From: Mucilaginibacter lacusdianchii | GTDB lineage: Bacteria > Bacteroidota > Bacteroidia > Sphingobacteriales > Sphingobacteriaceae | Reading direction: 5' to 3' | Assembly: GCF_009770985.1 (NCBI RefSeq) | Contig: NZ_WSRW01000002.1 | Span: forward strand, 558,001-622,000 | Length of the DNA: 64,000 bases | Shown here: one piece after another, positions 46,240 to 54,300 of the stretch | How positions within the stretch are numbered: the stretch's first letter is position 1 | How the letters are laid out: the number at the start of each line of letters is the position of its first letter | Program-made: the position numbers and the translations under genes | The notes under the pieces: generated by a model | Database searches by the model: none | Told to the model about the DNA's origin: nothing | The model's input: only the letters and a program-made list of their open reading frames with translations

Positions 46240-47002
46240 TCATTTCAGTTTAAAGTTTCTGGTTTGTATAATGCCTTTCTTGTCGGGCTGGTCGTATTCC
46301 ATCTTGATAGCTTTGCTGTTCAGCTCGTACCAGGTACGCAGGCCGGTGATGGTAAACTTCTCCTGGATAGCTTCAGCATTTTTGATATCAGCAAAGCCTA
46401 AGGCTGTGGAATAACCTGAACGTATCAGCGCAGTGGCTTTAGCTGGGCCAATGCCCCACACGTCTTCCACCGGCAGCTTGCCAAGTGCAAACCTTCGGCG
46501 CTCTTCCGAACTCATGACAAATACGCCGGTTTCCTTAAAGTTCTTCTTGGCGGTACGGTTAGCCGCCTCAGCCAGTGTTTTGGTAGGCGCTATACCTATG
46601 CACACCGGTATGCCCGTGTGCTGCAAGGTACGCTCGCGCAGTTCAATGGCCATCAGCTCCAAGCTAAACCGATCAAACATATGTACGTCACAGAATAACT
46701 CATCAATGGAATATATCTCCATCTCGGGCCATATCTCTTCAATGATGTGCGTTACACGCCGCATCATATCCTGATACAGCGTATAGTTACTGGAGCGCCA
46801 CCAGAGTTTGCCTTGCTTGACAAGGTTTTCCAGTTCAAATAAGGCGCACCCATTTAATGCCCAAATCTTTAGCTTCCTAGCTCCGGGCGATAGCACAGCC
46901 GTCATTGTTGCTGAGTACCACGCCGGCCTTGCCTCTGAGCTTTGGGTCAAACACCCGCTCACAGCTGACATAAAAGTTATTGCAGTCGATGAGCGCGAAC
47001 AA
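46240..47002 (-). pseudogene. umuC: Y-family DNA polymerase UmuC, disabled
   Basis: UmuC is the catalytic part of DNA polymerase V, used in mutagenic repair. The N-terminal frame reads [17 protein letters not shown] and [12 protein letters not shown], then a TAG at 46877-46879, then EAKDLGIKW. A 1-nt deletion near 46855 then shifts the frame; the rest, LFELENLVKQGKLWWRSSNYTL onward with SIDELFCDV (the catalytic DE pair), is in another frame. The C-terminus stops after QTRNFKLK, about 150 residues short. The start is TTG at 47002. With a nonsense codon, a frameshift and a truncation this is clearly a relic. It overlaps umuD. Confidence 0.8.
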
Positions 47003-47435
47003 AGCAGTCCCTCCTTTGATTGTGAATGGTGAAAGATACGACGCCTTCCAAAGAGAAGTCGGTGAACTCGTTCATTTGGATGGGCTGGTATTCGGGGTTG
47101 TCGGGCTTCAAGTATTTTTTGTGGCCGGATTCTACATAAACAGCCAGCACGTGTTCGCCATCCAGTACGCCGATCACAATATCACCGTTCAGCACTTTCA
47201 GACTTTTATCAACCACCAGCAGGTCATCTTCATGGATCCCCGAGTTTTTCATGCAGTCACCTTTGACACGGATGTAGTACGTGGCATGTGGATACTTGGT
47301 CACATATTCATCCAGGCTAATCCGTTCCTCCTCATAATCCGTCCCCGGACTCTCAAAACCGGCATGTATGCAGAAGCCTGCCAAAGGCAAACCCCTGCCG
47401 GGTGGTGCCGGCTCGTATACGTGAATCAATTCCAT
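46977..47435 (-). CDS. umuD: UmuD-like S24 peptidase, catalytic residues altered
   Basis: The 152-residue LexA/UmuD-type protein normally cleaves itself after SOS induction and activates UmuC. The HAGF cleavage site (about residue 24-27) is present. The catalytic Ser block reads [11 protein letters not shown], with Cys61 where Ser is usual. The region that normally carries the catalytic Lys (FTVKR) reads HVLAVY and lacks it. Both dyad positions are therefore changed, so self-cleavage is doubtful. The frame is open and continues into the umuC start. A bacterial or prophage SOS repair operon is the likely origin. Confidence 0.7.
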   Translation of the reverse strand: MELIHVYEPAPPGRGLPLAGFCIHAGFESPGTDYEEERISLDEYVTKYPHATYYIRVKGDCMKNSGIHEDDLLVVDKSLKVLNGDIVIGVLDGEHVLAVYVESGHKKYLKPDNPEYQPIQMNEFTDFSLEGVVSFTIHNQRRDCFVRAHRLQ

Positions 47436-47441
47436 AGCAGC

Positions 47442-47690
47442 TTAGTTATGTATGGTTCTTAATGGGGCTCTCGTGCGGCCGTTTGGATTAAAAAGTATTA
47501 CACGTGCAGGCGCTGGTTCCAAACAGTGCTCATAGCTTTCTTCATCTGGCAAACAATATACCTGGGTAGCTTCGTTTAATGAATCGGCACATCCCCAATT
47601 CAATTTTCGTTTTTTGCAATAGAACATAATGGCGTCTACATAGTCGTCATAGGTGATAGGTTGCGTCTGATGATCGGGTGCACGTTCCAC
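47442..47690 (-). CDS. Hypothetical small protein
   Basis: The 82-residue frame (MERAPDHQTQPITYDDYVDA) contains Cys residues in YCKKRKLNWGCADS and HCLEPAPARVIL, and ends TRAPLRTIHN. It is not recognised. It lies 6 bp upstream of umuD in the same direction, so it may belong to the same operon. Low-complexity or signal features are absent. Confidence 0.45.
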   Translation of the reverse strand: MERAPDHQTQPITYDDYVDAIMFYCKKRKLNWGCADSLNEATQVYCLPDEESYEHCLEPAPARVILFNPNGRTRAPLRTIHN

Positions 47691-47693
47691 AAC

Positions 47694-47896
47694 TTAAAAC
47701 GTACCTTCAGGTGAGTTTTGCCATTTTTCGCCAAGCGTCACGACAAAACCAATTCCTTTCTCGCCTACTTCTCTTTCCTGGTTAAACCGCTCTTTTCGAG
47801 GGTCGATTACTTCGAGGTATAAGCCTGTGCAGCCTTTTCAATGATCACCATACGCTGCATGTTGTCGTGATTGAGCTTTACTTCAAATTCCATCAT
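47694..47896 (-). pseudogene. Small phage-type protein, frameshifted
   Basis: From the ATG at 47896 the frame gives MMEFEVKLNHDNMQRMVIIE, then ends at TAA after AYTSK. A second frame continues as LYLEVIDPRKERFNQEREVG and ends EKWQNSPEGTF with TAA at 47694. The two parts together make one coherent protein of about 65 residues, so a single-base indel near 47820-47830 is likely. Function unknown. Confidence 0.55.
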
Positions 47897-48034
47897 GATT
47901 ACTTGCTTTAGTTTGATACTACCACGAAAGCATGCTAAAAATATTAGCACTTACAAGTACTGTTAATAACTTGTGGAAATCTTATTTACTACCGTAGGGT
48001 GTATTGGCTTAAATCTTGCGATTAGATAAGAATA

Positions 48035-48286
48035 TTGAAACAGTTCATTATGAATGCATTCTACGAACGGCTAATGCATTTTGGAGAAGTAATTGAAGAT
48101 GCGAGCCAAAAAGCTAGTCAAAGCCTGTCAGATTATTTTATTGTGCAACATCCAGGCTTCCCGGTTGTTTCTGCTACAAATAGCATTGTGCCGAAGCTCA
48201 CTTTTGTTGATGGTACACCTGCCTTGATTAGAAAGAAGGTGCGGGGGTTGTTAAAGAAGTCGTTTAGCAGAACAAAGCCTGCTTAA
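48035..48286 (+). CDS. Hypothetical small protein
   Basis: The 83-residue frame (MKQFIMNAFYERLMHFGEVI) is intact, with a basic C-terminus (RKKVRGLLKKSF). It is not recognised. It lies alone between the phage relics and the acyltransferase. Confidence 0.4.
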   Translation: MKQFIMNAFYERLMHFGEVIEDASQKASQSLSDYFIVQHPGFPVVSATNSIVPKLTFVDGTPALIRKKVRGLLKKSFSRTKPA

Positions 48287-48433
48287 ACCTAACGATGTGC
48301 TAGACACCTATTTTTAGTGAGCTTAATTCTAAAATATAACGTTACATTGGAGCAGCTTCTCGCATTGTTCACAGGCTGATTTCTATAATCAAAAGCTTTT
48401 TTTATCTTCGAGCAAAACTATTGCTTAAACCCT

Positions 48434-49522
48434 ATGCCGTCGAACAAGTTCAATTGGGAGTTACTCTCATTCACAAGGTTTCTACTTGCATTGATCGTAC
48501 TCGCTGAACACATCACACCATTTGACACCTATCATTCATTCGATTGGTATAAAAAGTTCGGTGCTTTTGAGGCGATTCTGGGCTTTTTGCTGATCAGTGG
48601 TTTTTCAATCGGAAAATCTATTAATAAAAGCAAAGAGTCTTATTTTAAACGCCGTATCGCACGCATTTATCCAGTATATATCGCTTCGATACTCACCTCT
48701 CTATTAGTGAATAGACCGGATTTTTCCTTGCCATTAACTGGTATCTTGTTTGCGAACCTGCTATTTCTTACCCAGATTTTTACAACTAACAACTTGGGGC
48801 TTCCCTCTTGGACGCTTACTGTTGAAGTTTGGCTTTATGCACTCGCTCCTGCACTTTTGAAGCTTTCTTACAAGTGGCTTAATGTCATCATTTATGGGTC
48901 ATTCACCATTTACTGCATATATACATGCGGCAGAACAATTATGCATTGGCCGTATTATTTTGGTACGCAATACGCAATAAATTTACCTATTCTTGCTTTT
49001 GTATGGGTTGCGGGTTTCGCTTTAGCTATATATCCAGAAAAGCGAAAGTTCAATCTATTTACTGTCGCATTTCTTTTTGCTAGTCACATACTGCTCACTA
49101 CACTGATTCAAGCAGCATCGAAGTATAAGCACCATCAATTAGGATTATTTTTCAAGGATGACCTCATCACCTACATTATGCATGCGATTTGTCTAGCGTT
49201 TGTGTTTTTCATAGTTTTTTTCAATCATAAGTTTCCCAAATTCTCAAGGCCCACAAACAAACTTTTTAATACACTGGGTAATATATCTTACCCATTATAT
49301 CTCATCCATATAGTCGTTTTCGTTTTCATCGGAAGCTTTAATTTTCATTTCGGTCCTGTTTTAGCGCTAGGTGCAATATTCTATGCGTGGCTACTGTACT
49401 GGATATTTGATTCTTACAGCAAGAAGAGGAAATTGGAAGTTCCGCAAATTGACCAGCGAGACACTGCCGTTCAACAAGTAGTTAGTATTAATGGGAATAG
49501 ACGGCAAAATGGGCAAATATGA
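48434..49522 (+). CDS. Acyltransferase 3 family membrane protein
   Basis: The 362-residue integral membrane protein has about 10 hydrophobic segments and the acyltransferase-3 blocks: LLALIVLAEHITPFD with the conserved His in helix 1, FLLISGFSIGKSINK, and YFKRRIARIYPVYIASI with the R..R..P. signature. Enzymes of this group O-acetylate or otherwise acylate surface sugars. An internal overlap with the small downstream frame at 49509 suggests coupling. It looks intact and may be cargo rather than phage. Confidence 0.82.
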   Translation: MPSNKFNWELLSFTRFLLALIVLAEHITPFDTYHSFDWYKKFGAFEAILGFLLISGFSIGKSINKSKESYFKRRIARIYPVYIASILTSLLVNRPDFSLPLTGILFANLLFLTQIFTTNNLGLPSWTLTVEVWLYALAPALLKLSYKWLNVIIYGSFTIYCIYTCGRTIMHWPYYFGTQYAINLPILAFVWVAGFALAIYPEKRKFNLFTVAFLFASHILLTTLIQAASKYKHHQLGLFFKDDLITYIMHAICLAFVFFIVFFNHKFPKFSRPTNKLFNTLGNISYPLYLIHIVVFVFIGSFNFHFGPVLALGAIFYAWLLYWIFDSYSKKRKLEVPQIDQRDTAVQQVVSINGNRRQNGQI

Positions 49523-49706
49523 TTGTATACTCCCCGGATTACTTTTATACCTTATTGCTGATGCGATTATTTACTTCTTACCAGCGTCCACAGCAAAAAG
49601 GTTCCTGTTTAGTGTGTTAGGACAGTTTGTACTAATCACTATAAGCATCCCGGTAGGAATTGCCATTGCAATTATCTTCATGATTCTTTCAGGTGGTGTT
49701 TGCTGA
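49509..49706 (+). CDS. Small membrane protein
   Basis: The 65-residue frame (MGKYDCILPGLLLYLIADAI) has two hydrophobic helices separated by a short polar loop. It overlaps the acyltransferase end by 14 bp. Not recognised; may be real given the coherent topology. Confidence 0.4.
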   Translation: MGKYDCILPGLLLYLIADAIIYFLPASTAKRFLFSVLGQFVLITISIPVGIAIAIIFMILSGGVC

Positions 49707-49708
49707 CG

Positions 49709-50163
49709 CTACACTCCACTCAGCGCCCGTATCCCCAACCCTTTCTTCTTATTGATGAATGCCAGGTATTCATTAGTAAAGTTGTGCGTGATCAGGTACC
49801 TCTTACAGTCACTCGCGTGCCCAAACTCATGATACGGCACCTTCATAACCGGATGCTTTACTACCTTCTTAAAGATGGTTCCCTCAGAAGCCCCTGCGTG
49901 TATTGGTAATCATAGATCGACTTTTTACACACATCGCTGATGCCGATCGTAATACTGCTTGCACTATCGCCCAAATAAATCTCATTGATAAAATTACTTG
50001 ATTGCACCACACTAGGGTTTACCGCTTGAATAGGCAGTACCGGCCGGTAATCTTTTAACTCCTTCAAGATATCAGTGAAACAGTTTTCACCTTTCTCTTT
50101 CTTGGTATCTTCCTTGATGCTGGTCCGGTCACCACCAACGAACAAGCCGGCTATCTCGTTCAA
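49709..50163 (-). pseudogene. Phage terminase large subunit, C-terminal fragment, frameshifted
   Basis: The first part (49861-50163) reads GLFVGGDRTSIKEDTKKEKG and DYRPVLPIQAVNPSVVQSSN. The next part continues in another frame as SEGTIFKKVVKHPVMKVPYH and ASDCKRYLITHNFTNEYLA, ending GIRALSGV and TAG at 49709. This is the nuclease domain tail of terminase large subunits. The frame break lies at a CCCC run (49891-49894), so a single-base indel is likely. An in-frame stop just upstream of 50163 shows that the ATPase half is missing. Confidence 0.7.
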
Positions 50164-50412
50164 GAGATAGGAATTTTAAGAAGTGCTGTAAACTCCGTGG
50201 ATGGTTAATCTTAACAGCAGCAAGTAACCTATTGCTTCTATAGCAGGCAGATCGCAAACAGCCTTTCGTCTTAGCTTTTACCCGTCTGCATAAAAAAACT
50301 ACTTTGCCACTGGGGACTTATGCTTTGTTACTGACCTGTAATTAAGTTTGTTAAATTAAAGCAAGTTGCACGTATAAAAATTTGCCAATGCACCTTTATA
50401 ATCTTGAAAGAT

Positions 50413-51870
50413 CTATAATTTACCTTCCGGGTCCAATCTTAAAAGCAATACCTCGGGCCTTAAATCGTATCCTATATAGTTAAGTGTAGCACCACAAACA
50501 ACAAAGCCTTCCTGTGTATATTTTACGTCTCTTGGAAGTTCTGTACCATATTGATTCTGCCAAAGAATGCCCCCTTGTTTATCCATTTTTATAAGTGTCA
50601 AGTAATTACTAGGAGTAGCAAAAGAGGGGATATATTGACCACAGACAATGTATCCAGTCGGTGTAAAGTCAAAATTATTTACCGCAACATCACCCGAAGG
50701 TTTGAAATCAATAGTAGTGATAATGGCACCATTCGTTGAAATCGTAGTTAATTTGGGATGATAGCTATAGCCATATGTATAAGAAAGAATGGTTAAGTTT
50801 CCTTCTAGTGATGCCTTTATTATTTGTGCGCTATTTGTACCAGGCTGCAGGAAGCTTTTTTTCCATAATATATTACCTTGAATATCCAATTTAGCATAGT
50901 AAACCTTATCACCAAACCCTTCTTTTTCATCTGCATGGTACTCGCCGATCACTATAAATCCGTTATCATTAGTTTGAATAATAGACTTAGTATTTGTATA
51001 AATACCTTCGCTATAAAGAAAACTTTTTTTCCAGATGAGTTTACCATCAGCTGTAAATTTACAAACGAGTGCGCCCTCATCATTGTGACCGCAAACGATT
51101 ATAGTATTGTCTTTATTAACTGATAAGCTTTCTATTATCAGCTTAGAACCTGTTAACTCAAAAAAGTAGTCCCAAATTTTGTGTCCGGCTTCATCAACTT
51201 TCACTATTGCCGAGGAGCCATTTACTACAAATCCTCCGTCTGACGTCTTTGCAACCGTATAGCGGGGATGCCCCAGAAAATTATAAAAGCGGTTGATATA
51301 CTGGAATTTATTCGACCAAATCTCTTTACCGAATTTATCAACTTTTGTTAGCGTTATTACTTCATAAAAGAAATAATCCCCTTGGTCTCCCGGGCCATAT
51401 CCTGCAATTACATAGCCTCCATCATCTGTTGGTACGAAGCTGTCACCTAGCCCATTAGGGGTCGCTTTGTAAGTTTTATAGAATTTTAAGTAATATTTTA
51501 ACGTTTTGAAGTTGAACGATTGTGATTTTACATTACCCGAATGATCTTTCAATTCGATAATTCCCTGATAATCCGTTTCAGATTTTAAGTCCTTAATGAT
51601 GTAACGAGCTTCCTGCTGATTTTCCGTTAGGGTTTTATTATTTAATACAACGGAATACTTAAGATCATCGCTTTGTTTAGCACCAGTAATAGCTAGTGTA
51701 ATAATTGCGGAAGTATCAGTGATAGAACCAACATTAACTGTAAAGCTAAAAGTCGGTGTAGGACTTACAGGTGTATTTTGAGTTTCAGGAACACTGGGCA
51801 CTTCTTTCTTTGAACATCCGCATATAAGCAACACTAACGACAGGTACAATAAAGTGAGGTAATTTGACAA
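50413..51870 (-). CDS. Beta-propeller lipoprotein with FN3-like domain (copy 2)
   Basis: This 485-residue paralogue of the protein at 39440 has the same plan: lipoprotein signal (LSLVLLICGCSKK), an FN3-like domain (FSFTVNVGSITDTSAIITL, IELKDHSGNVKS) and the same repeated blades (DDGGYVIAGY, SDGGFVVNG, KFTADGKLIWKK). Long stretches are the same or closely similar, for example KTLKYYLKF-KTY and GGFVVNGSSAIVKVD. The two copies face opposite directions and flank about 10 kb. It lies in a region of relics but is itself intact. Confidence 0.8.
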   Translation of the reverse strand: MSNYLTLLYLSLVLLICGCSKKEVPSVPETQNTPVSPTPTFSFTVNVGSITDTSAIITLAITGAKQSDDLKYSVVLNNKTLTENQQEARYIIKDLKSETDYQGIIELKDHSGNVKSQSFNFKTLKYYLKFYKTYKATPNGLGDSFVPTDDGGYVIAGYGPGDQGDYFFYEVITLTKVDKFGKEIWSNKFQYINRFYNFLGHPRYTVAKTSDGGFVVNGSSAIVKVDEAGHKIWDYFFELTGSKLIIESLSVNKDNTIIVCGHNDEGALVCKFTADGKLIWKKSFLYSEGIYTNTKSIIQTNDNGFIVIGEYHADEKEGFGDKVYYAKLDIQGNILWKKSFLQPGTNSAQIIKASLEGNLTILSYTYGYSYHPKLTTISTNGAIITTIDFKPSGDVAVNNFDFTPTGYIVCGQYIPSFATPSNYLTLIKMDKQGGILWQNQYGTELPRDVKYTQEGFVVCGATLNYIGYDLRPEVLLLRLDPEGKL

Positions 51871-51908
51871 TGGTTTTCGGTTTAAGTTGATAAAAATAAC
51901 GCAATCTA

Positions 51909-52099
51909 TTATTCACCTACTGATTTGCGATCAACAAATGCACGAAGTCGGCCGAGTTTACATCAGTTTGATACTCCCGAACGGCGACACCTAAGCTAGC
52001 GGTTAAGTTTAATTGCTTTTTTGACTGAACTACCCAGCCGCAGTTTATAAGCTGTTCATCGATATGATCGCGTGCAATTTGTTCAGGGTTCTGGTTCAT
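51909..52099 (-). pseudogene. HsdR N-terminal fragment, frameshifted
   Basis: The frame (MNQNPEQIARDHIDEQLINC, then GWVVQSKKQLNLTASLGVAV and REYQTDVNSADFV) matches the N-terminal start of EcoEI-type HsdR, whose next residues are normally LFVDRKPVGVIEAK. Here that continuation, FVDRKSVGE, is present but in another frame, so a single-base indel follows DFV. The fragment stops exactly before the IEAK catalytic pair. It is unrelated to the island's own hsdR at 31351 by sequence and is an orphan remnant of a second type I system. Confidence 0.7.
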
Positions 52100-52304
52100 T
52101 AGGAGTGCAACAGGTTCAGATGTATAAATGTAAGACTTGTTATGTAAACTAAAAAAGTTGCCAACTAATTTTTAAAGCAGGAAACGAAGATTTTTTATCT
52201 TAGTGCCTTAATTTACTTTAACGGATAAACAAGTTTAATAGTTAGTTATTAAAGGCCTTTGGCCTGATTTAGATATTGTACTAAGCGAAGTATTGCTGCC
52301 CGAA

Positions 52305-52390
52305 TTACGACCTCGAGATACAGACAAATACAAAGCCTATAGTACGCCGTCATGGCGTGGCTGTATCTTTGTGTCTGTAGGGCGTCGTAA
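52305..52390. repeat. Nested inverted repeat, MITE/REP-like
   Basis: TTACGAC (52305-52311) with GTCGTAA (52384-52390), TACAGACA (52319-52326) with TGTCTGTA (52372-52379), and CGCC gtcat GGCG (52345-52357) at the tip. The pairs nest in order, giving an imperfect cruciform of about 86 bp. No coding role. Confidence 0.55.
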
Positions 52391-52451
52391 CCCTGGGTAG
52401 CGCATTGATATTAGTTGCGCCATATTTTTTTACACCCATAAATTACGACAA

Positions 52452-52781
52452 ATGAAATCTATTTACTTTTTCCTTGCAGTATTACTGCTAACCTCCTGCG
52501 TGATGCAGCGAATCAACACCGATGCCTTAACACTGGACATGAACTAGCAGCAAGCCATCATCGCCATGCATCAAAAATCTGACGGTGTAGTGTATGCCCA
52601 GCAATCAGAATCTGGCGATAAAAAGATGGAAGTTGTACAGTTTAGCCAATACGCCGTTAACCAGACTGTGCTAGACCGCTTTTGGTTGGTGTTTATTAAT
52701 GATAAGCTGATAGAATGGCGTCGTGTAATGCCTGGACAAAAGCCGGATGTGACTGTTGAAATGAATATCAATAAGCAATGA
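52452..52781 (+). pseudogene. Small lipoprotein gene with in-frame TAG
   Basis: From the ATG at 52452 the frame gives a lipoprotein signal (FFLAVLLLTSC) and MQRINTDALTLDMN. A TAG follows at 52545-52547, then QQAIIAMHQKSDGVVYAQQS and onward to TGA at 52779-52781. The frame continues coherently on both sides, with the L-x-x-x-x-M-N-x-QQAI pattern of small BamE/SmpA-like lipoproteins, so the TAG probably replaced CAG (Gln). The total would be 109 residues. The next gene overlaps by 4 bp. Confidence 0.65.
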
Positions 52782-53038
52782 AGCGTGCAGGTTACATTAT
52801 AGCTGCCATTCTGCTAGTGCTGGTGGTAACAAACCCGAGTATCAGGGAATTTGAGTCTCACGAAAAAGGCGGTCATGCTAATGCGAGTGAATTTGGTAGA
52901 ATTCATAACTACTTCATCTGTTCTATATACCAATCCAACAATGCGGACTACCGCAGGAAATACTTTGCCATACTGGGTAACTTTTATGAAATAAATACCC
53001 GGAAGCTGTATAATCCTAATAAAAGTATACTTGAGTAG
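52778..53038 (+). CDS. Small membrane-anchored hypothetical protein
   Basis: The 86-residue frame has one N-terminal hydrophobic helix (GYIIAAILLVLVVTNPS), then a polar region with IHNYFICSIYQS and RKYFAILGNFYEI. The pattern resembles DUF4359-type proteins, but this is only a likeness. Its ATG overlaps the stop of the preceding lipoprotein gene (ATGA), so they are coupled. Confidence 0.5.
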   Translation: MKRAGYIIAAILLVLVVTNPSIREFESHEKGGHANASEFGRIHNYFICSIYQSNNADYRRKYFAILGNFYEINTRKLYNPNKSILE

Positions 53039-53116
53039 TCTATAAGTTGAACGTGAAAAAGGTAACGCAAAACTGCTTTGCAATTAGATAAAATGAAAAT
53101 AGACGATTTAACGCTA

Positions 53117-53444
53117 CTATCCTCTCCATAACTGCAAGTAACAGGATAGTAGCTTTTTACCAGATACCGAAAGGCAATAAATAGCAGACTTTCCCTGGCT
53201 GGCTGGCCGAAGAACCTCAAAGGCATTTAGCCTAACAAGCTTTCGAATTGTCCTCCTTGCCTGTTGAATATTCATGTTGGTGAAATGCTTATACGTCTCA
53301 GTGGCTGTAAACAAAGGTAGCTGGACTGGCAAAAGCAACAAACTCTAAGTCGGCGCGGTTTAAGCCCGTTTGTTTTATAAATTCGGCTTGTACTCTGCGC
53401 TGATGAGACAGAGTGTAGATTAATAGTTGTTCGTTTGTATCCAT
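53117..53444 (-). pseudogene. Winged-helix protein, frameshifted
   Basis: A frame from the ATG at 53444 gives MDTNEQLLIYTLSHQRRVQA, EFIKQTGLNRADLEFVAFAS and then a stop. A second frame supplies ATETYKHFTNMNIQQARRTI, RKLVRLNAFEVLRPAS and GKSAIYCLSVSGKKLL to the stop at 53117. Together they read as a winged-helix protein of about 105 residues (HTH plus wing), broken near 53310-53340 by an indel. Likely a phage or plasmid regulator. Confidence 0.5.
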
Positions 53445-53844
53445 GCCGTCAACTCTGTTAGATAGATAATCTTTTGTCTAAGTTTTAGCCTTACGTTTTG
53501 TCTCCTTAGGTACTGCTTTATACTGTTTAGTAATTATTAAATTCAATAACTAAATGATTTGCTTAGGCTGAATTACACTATAAGTAATTTAAAGTGCACC
53601 ACCTATGCGGTTAGGGTTAACTACTATTGAGGCCGGGGGCTTACCTCGTATTTTGAAACCAAGTTTTACTTACCGGGTGGGTGCAGTTTTATTCAAATTT
53701 TGCTAAACATCATGTCATTAACGACACTTGTGTAGCTACCATGAACAAGAAACTGAAATGCTTAAGCGAGGGAACGATTTTATATAGTATATGAATGGTA
53801 AAAACGTTCCCTTTCTGCTACTTCTAGATCAACCGGCATAATCG
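53445..53844. other. Gene-free stretch with one hairpin
   Basis: No gene recognised. GGGAACG (53770-53776) with CGTTCCC (53805-53811) forms a hairpin; on the minus strand it lies 34 bp after the stop of the next gene, so it may be its terminator. Confidence 0.45.
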
Positions 53845-54300
53845 TTAACAATTTATGATTTCGAGGTCTTTTTGTTGCAGAAGCATACGAGTAATCGCTT
53901 TTAGCTTTTGCATGCCTAATCGGTCAATTATTGACGTAAATAACGGCTTATATTTGTGTTTTTGCTTTCTTGAAGCCTGCCCCCAGTACCTTGGATTAAT
54001 ATCTATCTCATATATCTTAAGCTCTGCGTTTGTCAAAAGCTTTGTATTTATTTTTTCGGTAACAACAGTTTCCTCAAAACAACGCATTAGTTCTTGAAGG
54101 CACTTCTCAGCAAAACCCCTTTTCATCAATTCTGATAAGAATAAAATACCGCCCTTGATGATATTAGTCATTTTAACCACTTTCTTCTCAAACCTCAGTA
54201 TGTTTATAGGCTGGCTATATTGCAGCCCCTTATTATATATTTTGATTTCGTACTGAGACAGAGGCGCGCGCATCCCTCTACCTTTCCGTTTCGTTCTCAT
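53845..54300 (-). pseudogene. Replication initiator-like C-terminal fragment
   Basis: The 151-residue frame starts MRTKRKGRGMRAPLSQYEIK and contains YNKGLQYSQPINILRFEKKV. This resembles the middle and C-terminal part of phage/plasmid replication initiation proteins (patterns of the form YE[IL]K[IL]YxKGxQY...NxLR.E.K). No N-terminal catalytic half is present, and the frame upstream is closed by TAG at 54337-54339. The identification is tentative; a hypothetical short gene is the alternative. Confidence 0.4.

Larger units (their letters stand above)
38899..54300. mobile_element. Decayed prophage zone (minus-strand relics)
   Basis: Minus-strand fragments of terminase (49709-50163), portal (43805-45306) and scaffold (39026-39187) lie in normal phage order. 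Small regulators, a umuDC pair and replication-related remnants lie around them, and nearly all carry frameshifts or nonsense codons. Intact plus-strand lipoprotein and acyltransferase genes interrupt them. Ends are not defined by repeats, so the boundaries given are only approximate. Confidence 0.55.

Noticed and set aside
36069..52547. General recoding of TAG as a sense codon
   Set aside because: Several intact genes end normally in TAG (for example the MFS, NmrA and kelch-like genes), so TAG works as a stop; local decay is simpler.
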